From an uncultured bacterium (GTDB lineage: Bacteria; Bacillota; Clostridia; Oscillospirales; Oscillospiraceae), in the NCBI GenBank assembly GCA_949293165.1, contig CASFCW010000026.1, forward strand, positions 1 through 38,517: a stretch of 38,517 bases of DNA, given 5' to 3'. The notes beneath the pieces were generated by a model, which saw only the letters and a program-made list of their open reading frames with translations, searched no databases and was not told where the DNA came from. Both the position numbers and the translations under genes were made by a program. Positions 32,809 through 38,517 of the stretch are shown piece after piece; within the stretch, counting starts at the first letter, position 1; each line of letters begins with the position of its first letter.

Positions 32809-35800
32809 ATGGAACCCAAGGTATCTGTCATTATACCGGTCTATAATACTGAAAAGTACCTGAGAGCCTGTCTGGACAGCGTTTTAGGCCAGACGTTGAA
32901 GGAAATCCAGGTCATCTGCGTGGACGATGGCTCCACCGATGGGTCGCTGGATATTTTGCGGGAATACGCCGAACGGGACGAACGGTTGACCGTGGTAACA
33001 CAGCCCAACCGAAACGCCGGCGCGGCCCGGAACCACGGAATGGAATATGCTAGGGGAGAATATCTGTCCTTTTTGGATGCGGACGACTATTTCCGTGCCG
33101 ACATGCTGGAGAAATGCACGGCCAGAATGGATGAAGATCAGTCAGATGTGCTGGTTTATTCTGCTGCCCAGCACAATATGCGGACGGATGAGATATCTGA
33201 TATGCCTTGGAGTTTGAGATTAGAGCACTGCCAAGGGAAGAACCTAATAGAACCCCTTCAAATTCAGGATTATTTGTTCAACGATTTCCAGAACTGGCCG
33301 TGGAACAAACTGTTTCGTCGCTTGTTTATTCAAAGCAATCATATCTCCTTTCAGGAAATAACTCGAACAAACGACATGGCCTTTGTGTGTCAGGCTTTGG
33401 CGTTGGCGTCTCGTATTTCCTTGCTGAATGAACCTTTTGCCACATATCGAGTGGAGACAGGCTGTAGCTTGCAGCAGACAAATGATTTAGACCCCCTGGC
33501 TTTTACCCAAGCCTTTATAGAAACGAAATCCAGACTGTTGGCCCAAGGCGTATACCAGCAGTTTGAGCAGAGTTTTCTGAATAATGTTTTAAGCGGTACC
33601 TGGTATAACTTAAACAATATGAAGGACAGCCGTTCCCGTACTTTGGTATCCATTTGGATCGCAAACGATATGGACGGAGAGTTTCACATATTTTCAAGAG
33701 GTGACGGGTATTTCCGCCGTCCGGAACAACTTACTGAAATACTCCGGATTCGGGAACAGTATTCTCAGCGTACTCTGCAAAAAAAGGCGATACCGGCACC
33801 GTTGGTCTCCATTATCATGCCTTCGTTGAACGTTGCTCAATTCATGGAAGAATGCATCTCTAGCGTCAGTAATCAGACCATGGAGGAGATTGAGATTATC
33901 TGCGTCGACGCTGGATCTACGGATGGTACACTGGAGATTTTGGATCGGGCATCCAAATGCGATGAGAGAATTCGAATCATTCATTCACCGAAAAAAAGTT
34001 ATGGATACCAAATGAATTTGGGGATAGATGCGGCCAGGGGTAAGTATATCGGTATCGTGGAAACGGACGATTGGATTGAGCCGGATATGTTTGAAAGATT
34101 GTACCAGTCGGCCAAGGTCAATTGTGCGGATATGGTGAAGTGCAATTACTACTGGTACACCACATCGAAGGAGAAGAAATCGCAACCCTTTGAAAATTTG
34201 AGGAACTGTACCTATGACCGGGTGTTTTCTCCCCGGGAGGACCCTGTTATTTTTACAACTACCCCGGCTATTTGGAGTGGCTTGTATGCCAAGTCCTTGC
34301 TTGAGAGAAATAAAATTCGCTTCCATGAGTCGCCTGGGGCGTCCTTTCAAGATACTTCCTTTCATTTTATGGTTTGCACGGTATCGGAGCGATGCTTCCT
34401 TATTCGGGATTTCCTGCATCATTACCGAAAGGACAACGCTGGTTCCTCTGTCCACTCAAAAAGCAAAGTATTTTGCATCAGTGATGAAATGCACTACTAT
34501 GAGGCGTTTTTGGCGCAACGTCCTGAGGATCAAAGGACGGTACAGTATTTCTATCAGGCGCTGAAGTATGAGAAATACCGTTGGAATTATAGCCGTTTGG
34601 AGCCGCAGAATCAGTGGGAATTCCTCTATCTCATGCACCAAGAATTCCGTGATGCCTCACAGAATGGCCTGCTGCGGGAAAATGTGTTCCGGCCGGAGGT
34701 CTGGGCTGCGGTAATGTGCCTGGTAAATAACCCGGTTCGATATTTCCGAGATACATGCAAAATATATTCAACCAGACCGGATTATCACACGGTTTTTCAG
34801 GCATCGTGGGTAATATCCAGTGAAATCCAGTGCCCAAAGATTTCCGTTATTATTCCTGCTTACAACGCAGAGGCGTATTTAGCTGAAACACTGGATAGCG
34901 TATTGAATCAGAATCTGCGAGACATTGAAATTGTCTGTATTGATGACGGTTCCACTGATGGGACACTGGAGTTGGCGTGTGAGTATGCCAGCCGGGATCA
35001 TAGAATATCTGTCTTAAAGCAAACGAATCAGGGACAATCAACAGCTCGGAATGTGGGAATTTCTAGTGCCAAGGGTGAGTATCTGATTTTCCTGGATAGC
35101 GATGATCTGTTTGCCATCAATGGGGCAGAAACATTGTACCGCACTGCCACTGGTGACCAGCTGGATGTAGTATATTATGATGGCAAATCGTTCTATGAAA
35201 ATGAGAAATTGAAAAAGAAATATCCGTATTACATCACAGGATATGAGTACCCAGTAGATGTTCCGCCGGTTATGAGCGGGTCTGACCTGTTCCAGAAAAT
35301 GAAGGAGGACCGGAAGTATCGTGTATCTCCCTGCCTTGGACTTTATCGTCGTGCGTATCTAATTGATAATCATTTCTTTTTTAAAGAGGGAATCATACAC
35401 GAGGATAATCTGTTTACGCTGACAACCATGGTGTCTGCTAAGCGGGTGACCCATATACGTGACCAGTTTCTGATCCGTCGCGTGCATGAAGGGTCTACTA
35501 TGACCCACGCCAAAGGGTTTATGAACGTGTATGGATATTTCACTTGTGCGCAGGAATTGATTCAGTTCTCCCAACGCATCCCATTTGACAATACACTGAA
35601 TCAGCATCTGACTACAGAGATCGAGACGGTTATGCGCTGTCTACGAGCAGATTACAGGCAGGTGACTGACCGGCATCTATGTCGAAATCAATTTTCGCCG
35701 GTGGAGCTTTTGCTGCTGGATTATTTACTGACAGAGAAAAATGGACGGCCACAAAGCAAAGCAGATACGAAGAACGCACCCGCTGTTAGTGAGGCTGACC

Positions 35801-35958
35801 TTATCCGAGCATCCTGGACGTATCGTATCGGCCGGTTTATTACCTTTATCCCTCGGAAGATCCGCGGAGGGATTCGCTGCTACCAAGAAAATGGGTGGTC
35901 GTATACCTGGCGGCGTGTCCTGGTTCACCTCAGATTGAAAAAAGACCCATACAAATAA
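32809..35958 (+). CDS. Three-domain family 2 glycosyltransferase
   Basis: 1049 residues from ATG 32809 with AAGGGGAG upstream. Three GT-A domains occur in a row. Domain 1 starts at residue 4 (VSVIIPVYNTEKYL, metal motif FLDADDY), domain 2 near 331 (VSIIMPSLNVAQFM, motif VETDDW), and domain 3 near 675 (ISVIIPAYNAEAYL, motif FLDSDDL). Each keeps the D-G/A-S-T-D-G loop. One chain could thus add up to three sugars. From about 33.1 to 35.8 kb the codons are visibly more AT-rich than the genes on either side, which suggests that this part came from another source. The end carries the GW-YTW motif also seen in the 30608 gene. Confidence 0.92.
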   Translation: MEPKVSVIIPVYNTEKYLRACLDSVLGQTLKEIQVICVDDGSTDGSLDILREYAERDERLTVVTQPNRNAGAARNHGMEYARGEYLSFLDADDYFRADMLEKCTARMDEDQSDVLVYSAAQHNMRTDEISDMPWSLRLEHCQGKNLIEPLQIQDYLFNDFQNWPWNKLFRRLFIQSNHISFQEITRTNDMAFVCQALALASRISLLNEPFATYRVETGCSLQQTNDLDPLAFTQAFIETKSRLLAQGVYQQFEQSFLNNVLSGTWYNLNNMKDSRSRTLVSIWIANDMDGEFHIFSRGDGYFRRPEQLTEILRIREQYSQRTLQKKAIPAPLVSIIMPSLNVAQFMEECISSVSNQTMEEIEIICVDAGSTDGTLEILDRASKCDERIRIIHSPKKSYGYQMNLGIDAARGKYIGIVETDDWIEPDMFERLYQSAKVNCADMVKCNYYWYTTSKEKKSQPFENLRNCTYDRVFSPREDPVIFTTTPAIWSGLYAKSLLERNKIRFHESPGASFQDTSFHFMVCTVSERCFLIRDFLHHYRKDNAGSSVHSKSKVFCISDEMHYYEAFLAQRPEDQRTVQYFYQALKYEKYRWNYSRLEPQNQWEFLYLMHQEFRDASQNGLLRENVFRPEVWAAVMCLVNNPVRYFRDTCKIYSTRPDYHTVFQASWVISSEIQCPKISVIIPAYNAEAYLAETLDSVLNQNLRDIEIVCIDDGSTDGTLELACEYASRDHRISVLKQTNQGQSTARNVGISSAKGEYLIFLDSDDLFAINGAETLYRTATGDQLDVVYYDGKSFYENEKLKKKYPYYITGYEYPVDVPPVMSGSDLFQKMKEDRKYRVSPCLGLYRRAYLIDNHFFFKEGIIHEDNLFTLTTMVSAKRVTHIRDQFLIRRVHEGSTMTHAKGFMNVYGYFTCAQELIQFSQRIPFDNTLNQHLTTEIETVMRCLRADYRQVTDRHLCRNQFSPVELLLLDYLLTEKNGRPQSKADTKNAPAVSEADLIRASWTYRIGRFITFIPRKIRGGIRCYQENGWSYTWRRVLVHLRLKKDPYK

Positions 35959-35988
35959 GGGGCGCTATCTACACCCAAGGAGTCAGCT

Positions 35989-36756
35989 ATGTTCAATAAA
36001 CTGAAGCAGCACCGGTTTTTGTTTGAAGAGCTGGTCAAGCGGGACTTTAAGAAGAAGTATAAACGAACCATTTTGGGGATGGGGTGGAGTATTCTCTCCC
36101 CCCTGCTCACCCTGCTGGTCATGCGGCTGGTATTTACCCAGTTTTTCGGCCGCAATATGGACCACTATACCACCTATCTGTTCTGCGGCAACCTGATTTT
36201 TGCCTGCTTCAACGAGTCCTCCAACCAGGGCATGGAGTCGCTGATGAGCAACGCCGGGATTTTTACTAAGGTGAATGTGCCGAAGTACCTGTTCCTGCTG
36301 TCGAAAAATGTGCAGACGCTGATTAACTTTGCCCTGACCCTGTGTGTGTTCTTTGTCTTTTGTATCATTGACCACATCACCTTCACGTGGCGGTTTGTCC
36401 TGCTGCTTTACCCCATTTTCTGCCTGGTGCTGTTCAACATCGGCCTGGGCCTGATCCTGTCGGCGCAGTTTGTCTTTTTCCGGGATATCCAGTACCTGTG
36501 GTCGGTCTTTACCCAGCTGCTGATGTATGTCTCCGCCATTTTTTATTCGGTTGACGGCTATTCTCCGCTTGCCCAGAAGCTCTTTTACCTCAATCCCCTG
36601 TACTGCTTTATCACCTATTTCCGCACGGTGGTGATTCAGAGCGCAGTCCCGCCGCTGTGGCTCCACGGGTTGATTCTGCTGTATATGGGGCTGTTCCTGG
36701 GCATCGGCTGCTGGATGTATAAGAAATACAACACCCGCTTTTTGTACTACGTGTAA
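35989..36756 (+). CDS. ABC-2 polysaccharide export permease (Wzm/TagG-like)
   Basis: 255 residues with six membrane segments. It begins with a basic amphipathic stretch (LFEELVKRDFKKKYKRTILGMGWSILSPLLTLLVMRLVFTQFFG), the hallmark of Wzm/TagG permeases. PLYCFITYFRTVV near the C-terminus is also typical. It pairs with the ATPase encoded 12 bp downstream to export a finished, lipid-linked glycan. A close homolog role in wall teichoic acid export is possible. Confidence 0.92.
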   Translation: MFNKLKQHRFLFEELVKRDFKKKYKRTILGMGWSILSPLLTLLVMRLVFTQFFGRNMDHYTTYLFCGNLIFACFNESSNQGMESLMSNAGIFTKVNVPKYLFLLSKNVQTLINFALTLCVFFVFCIIDHITFTWRFVLLLYPIFCLVLFNIGLGLILSAQFVFFRDIQYLWSVFTQLLMYVSAIFYSVDGYSPLAQKLFYLNPLYCFITYFRTVVIQSAVPPLWLHGLILLYMGLFLGIGCWMYKKYNTRFLYYV

Positions 36757-36768
36757 CGGAGGAAAGCG

Positions 36769-37530
36769 ATGAGTATTCTGGAAGTGAATCATGTTTCCAT
36801 CCGTTACATGACGGGGGACTTCAAACAGATTGGCTTGAAGGAGTTTTTGCTGCGGAAGGCCACCCGAAACTACCACGTCAAGGAGTTCTGGGCCGATTGG
36901 GACATCACCTTTTCCCTGGAAAAAGGGGACATGCTGGGGATCATCGGCACCAACGGCGCGGGCAAGTCCACCTTGCTGAAAGCCGTCTCCGGGATCATGG
37001 AGCCCACCAAGGGCTGGGTCAGGCGGGAGGGCACCATCGCCGCCCTGCTGGAGCTGGCCAGCGGTTTTGACGGGGACCTGACGGTGCGGGAAAATACCTA
37101 TCTCCGTGGCGCCATGCTGGGCTACACCCGGAAGTTTATGGATGAGACCTACAGCCACATCATTGAGTTTGCCGAGTTGAAGGAGTTTGAAGACCGTCCC
37201 TTCAAGCAGCTTTCCTCCGGCATGAAGTCCCGCCTGGCCTTTGCCATCGCCAGCCTGGTGCAGCCGGACATCCTCATCCTGGACGAGGTGCTGTCTGTGG
37301 GGGACGGCGCCTTCCGGAAGAAAAGCGAGGAAAAGATGCGGGAGATCATCGGCAGCGGAGCCACCACCATCCTGGTATCCCATTCCATCGGACAGGTGCG
37401 GGAGATGTGCACCAAGATCCTGTGGCTGCACAAGGGGCGGCAGATCGAGTTTGGCGATGACGTGCAGGGGATCTGCGACCGGTACCAGGAAATGCTGGAC
37501 GGGAAGCGGAAAATTGAACTGAATCAATGA
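36769..37530 (+). CDS. ABC polysaccharide export ATPase (Wzt/TagH-like, short form)
   Basis: 253 residues. Walker A is GTNGAGKST (60-68), the signature is LSSGMKSRL near 148-156, Walker B ILILDE (168-173), and the H-loop His205 in LVSHS. The N-terminal insertion 'FLLRKATRNYHVKEFWADWDITF' is usual in Wzt/TagH proteins. It stops right after the nucleotide-binding domain and lacks the C-terminal carbohydrate-binding domain of some Wzt proteins, so export may not depend on a capped chain end. Last gene of the operon. GGAGGAAAGCG precedes the ATG. Confidence 0.93.
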   Translation: MSILEVNHVSIRYMTGDFKQIGLKEFLLRKATRNYHVKEFWADWDITFSLEKGDMLGIIGTNGAGKSTLLKAVSGIMEPTKGWVRREGTIAALLELASGFDGDLTVRENTYLRGAMLGYTRKFMDETYSHIIEFAELKEFEDRPFKQLSSGMKSRLAFAIASLVQPDILILDEVLSVGDGAFRKKSEEKMREIIGSGATTILVSHSIGQVREMCTKILWLHKGRQIEFGDDVQGICDRYQEMLDGKRKIELNQ

Positions 37531-37533
37531 AGA

Positions 37534-37576
37534 AAACCGCTTCAAGCCCATGGAACGCCAGGGCTTGAAGCGGTTT
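37534..37576 (+). terminator. Terminator of the glycan operon, shared with the attP arm
   Basis: AAACCGCTTCAAGCCC (37534-37549) and GGGCTTGAAGCGGTTT (37561-37576) form a perfect 16-bp stem with an 11-nt loop, four bases after the ATPase stop. The downstream arm is identical to the left integrase arm of the predicted attP. Confidence 0.75.
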
Positions 37577-38132
37577 CACTCCGTTCCACGTCCCACTGGA
37601 TGGGCTCCATATCAATGGAGCGGACGGCGGAGATGGATTTGTCGTCATAGTCCCCATAGGGCAGCCGTACCAGCGTGGGCCGCACGCCGGTGATGGCCTC
37701 TATTTTGTCGTTGCAGGCGTTGAGGTCGGCCACAATCTCATCCACGGAAAGCTGTGGGTAGTGGGCGTGGGTGTTGGAGTGGTTCATGATCTCATGGCCG
37801 GCGTCAGCCAGGGCCTGCACCGATTCCGGGTATTTCTCCACCCAGTCCCCCACCACGAAGAAGGTGGCCTTTACCTGGTACTGGCCCAGAATGTCTATGA
37901 GCTGCTGGGTGTCCTCGTTGCCCCAGGCGGCGTCGAAGCTGATGGACAGCAGCTTTTGATCCCGCTGCACGCAGTAGATGGGCAGCTGCCGGGTGGTGGC
38001 GGCGGCGCCTACGCTGGGGGGGTAGTAATTTGCCGCGGCCAGCAGCACCACCGCGGCCATAAGGCAGGCCAGCCAGGCGCCCCATTTGCGGTTGAGCAGG
38101 ATGATTTTCGGCGAGCCCTTCCATAGATTCAT
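37542..38132 (-). CDS. pdaB: N-terminal part (181 codons) of a split pdaB-like polysaccharide deacetylase
   Basis: Starts at ATG 38130-38132 with AAAGGAG seven bases ahead. A membrane anchor (GAWLACLMAAVVLLAAANYY, 18-37) precedes a NodB/CE4 domain with motif 1 SFDAAWGNE (Asp67), motif 2 NHSNTH (His118, His122) and motif 3 RLPYG (156-160). After W180-D181 the homology ends and 15 foreign codons (VERSETASSPGVPWA) run to a stop. The motifs DSLDW and LFHN, needed for catalysis, are 25 kb away at 12374-12613. The family (PdaB, sporulation-specific in Bacillus) acts on peptidoglycan or a related polysaccharide outside the membrane. As encoded here the product should be inactive. No clear sigma-A promoter is seen upstream. 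Confidence 0.9.
   Translation of the reverse strand: MNLWKGSPKIILLNRKWGAWLACLMAAVVLLAAANYYPPSVGAAATTRQLPIYCVQRDQKLLSISFDAAWGNEDTQQLIDILGQYQVKATFFVVGDWVEKYPESVQALADAGHEIMNHSNTHAHYPQLSVDEIVADLNACNDKIEAITGVRPTLVRLPYGDYDDKSISAVRSIDMEPIQWDVERSETASSPGVPWA
37561..37603. other. attR: right junction of the integrated element
   Basis: The element arm GGGCTTGAAGCGGTTT (37561-37576) and the host arm ACTGGATGG (37595-37603) are each 9 bp from an axis between 37585 and 37586. The axis lies in the TCC shared with attL. Confidence 0.82.
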
Positions 38133-38228
38133 AGCTGTGCTCCTTTCCAAAATGATGGATTCTGACAGGGTATTCCTATGCGGCTGGGGGGGACGCCATG
38201 CCGGGATGGGAGGGTGTGAATCTCCCGC

Positions 38229-38257
38229 TTGCCTTTTTTTCTGCCAGGATATATAAT
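38229..38257 (+). promoter_or_regulatory. Promoter of the Crh-like gene
   Basis: TTGCCT (38229-38234) and a perfect TATAAT (38252-38257), 17-bp spacer. Confidence 0.75.
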
Positions 38258-38294
38258 ACCAACAGAGTAACACCGGAGAAAAGAGGCGTTTTTT

Positions 38295-38517
38295 ATGCAA
38301 AAAGCTGTTGTTACTGTACAGGCACGGGAGGGGTTGGCAAACCGCACTGCCACCCAGTTTATCCAGATTGCAAACGGATACAAAAGCCGCCTGTCCATCT
38401 GTCAGCCGGGGCGCACCATCAATGCCAAGAGCCTGCTGGGCGTTTTGTCCATGAAGCTGGGCTCAGGCGCTGAGGTGGAGGTGACGGCAGACGGTCCGGA
38501 TGAGGAGGAAGCCCTGG
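38295..38517 (+). CDS. HPr-family protein lacking His15, Crh-like (3' end outside window)
   Basis: The first 74 codons of an HPr-fold protein. In HPr the active-site segment is GIHARPAT with His15; here it reads GLANRTAT with Ala at position 15, so it cannot carry the PTS phosphate from enzyme I. The regulatory segment NAKSLLGVLS keeps Ser46, the HPr kinase target. This combination matches Crh of Bacillus, a partner of CcpA with Gln15. It probably works in carbon regulation rather than sugar transport. The start follows GAGG at nine bases, and a strong promoter is upstream. Confidence 0.85.
   Translation, partial: MQKAVVTVQAREGLANRTATQFIQIANGYKSRLSICQPGRTINAKSLLGVLSMKLGSGAEVEVTADGPDEEEAL

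Larger units (their letters stand above)
12610..37585. mobile_element. Integrated element of 24,976 bp splitting pdaB (skin-like)
   Basis: The limits are the predicted crossover points in the shared TCC. Three lines support insertion. First, the two parts of one deacetylase gene face the same way at the two ends and join in frame. Second, the junctions share TCCnCGTCCCA. Third, the rejoined element ends give a 50-bp dyad, GGGCTTGAANCNGTTT with a 14/16 inverted copy, and the rejoined host ends give a second dyad, CC[TA]TCCAGT with its inverted copy. Both are centred on the same base step. That is the attP/attB design of large serine integrases. The only recombinase gene inside is at 26842-28302. 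No conjugation, replication or phage structural genes were recognised, so the element resembles an intervening sequence or a non-autonomous island. Confidence 0.85.

Noticed and set aside
12610..37585. The inserted segment as a prophage or conjugative element
   Set aside because: No capsid, terminase, tail, lysis, relaxase, VirB4/VirD4 or replication genes were recognised among its genes.
12613..37595. The 7-bp repeat CGTCCCA read as a transposon target-site duplication
   Set aside because: No terminal inverted repeats or transposase were found at the ends, and the paired dyads around a common axis fit serine-integrase sites far better. The in-frame join also holds without removing a duplicated copy by chance.
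1..38517. tRNA, rRNA or CRISPR arrays
   Set aside because: No cloverleaf-like sequences, rRNA segments or regularly spaced repeats were seen on reading both strands by eye; a dedicated scan was not possible.

Overview
The window looks like GC-rich chromosomal DNA from a spore-forming Clostridia species, most like Oscillospiraceae (an inference from gene types: a VanRS-like two-component system, a TRAP transporter in a low-GC-phylum gene style, AAGGAGG-type ribosome sites, a Crh-like HPr protein and a PdaB-type sporulation deacetylase). No rRNA, tRNA or CRISPR array was seen.

Left flank (1-12.4 kb). A truncated FG-GAP/VCBS-like lipoprotein gene and a sensor kinase/response regulator pair lie on the minus strand, and a lipoprotein of unknown role on the plus strand. 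Next comes a minus-strand catabolic operon, dctP-dctQ-dctM-FGGY kinase-HpcH/HpaI aldolase, which would import an acidic substrate, phosphorylate it and split it by retro-aldol cleavage. Upstream sits an unusual regulator gene that encodes a complete ketopantoate-reductase-like dehydrogenase fused to a GntR/FCD transcription factor. The operon promoter is nearly ideal and carries three copies of ANGTCRACNT.

Centre (12.61-37.59 kb): an integrated element of 24,976 bp. A pdaB-like polysaccharide deacetylase gene is cut in two: codons 1-181 lie at the right end (38132-37590, minus) and the last 79 codons at the left end (12613-12374, minus). Both halves are free of stops and frameshifts. The junctions share TCCnCGTCCCA. 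When the two junctions are recombined on paper, both the joined host site and the joined element site show dyad arms exactly 9 bp from one axis, which is the architecture of attB and attP for a large serine integrase. Joining restores a 260-residue ORF in frame. The element carries one large serine recombinase (26842-28302). This resembles the skin element in sigK and the SPbeta insertion in spsM of Bacillus, where a recombinase rebuilds a sporulation gene. The host gene (pdaB type) and the cargo here are different.

Cargo, left to right: a Cys-rich DUF6485 protein and a purine permease; a radical SAM protein; an oleate hydratase gene with one in-frame amber codon; two tandem TetR regulators divergent from an operon of a 120-aa protein, an MMPL/RND transporter and a 1164-aa GLUG/coiled-coil surface protein; a decayed LysR gene beside a flavodoxin; the recombinase with a 49-codon ORF ahead of it; and a surface-glycan operon (DUF4422, two GT2 enzymes, a coiled-coil/methyltransferase-like protein, a GT2 with three catalytic domains, and a Wzm/Wzt-type ABC exporter). 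No relaxase, replication or phage structural gene was recognised, so the element does not look self-transmissible.

Right flank (37.6-38.5 kb). The N-terminal part of pdaB is divergent from a Crh-like HPr paralog that has Ala at the His15 position and keeps Ser46; it runs off the window.
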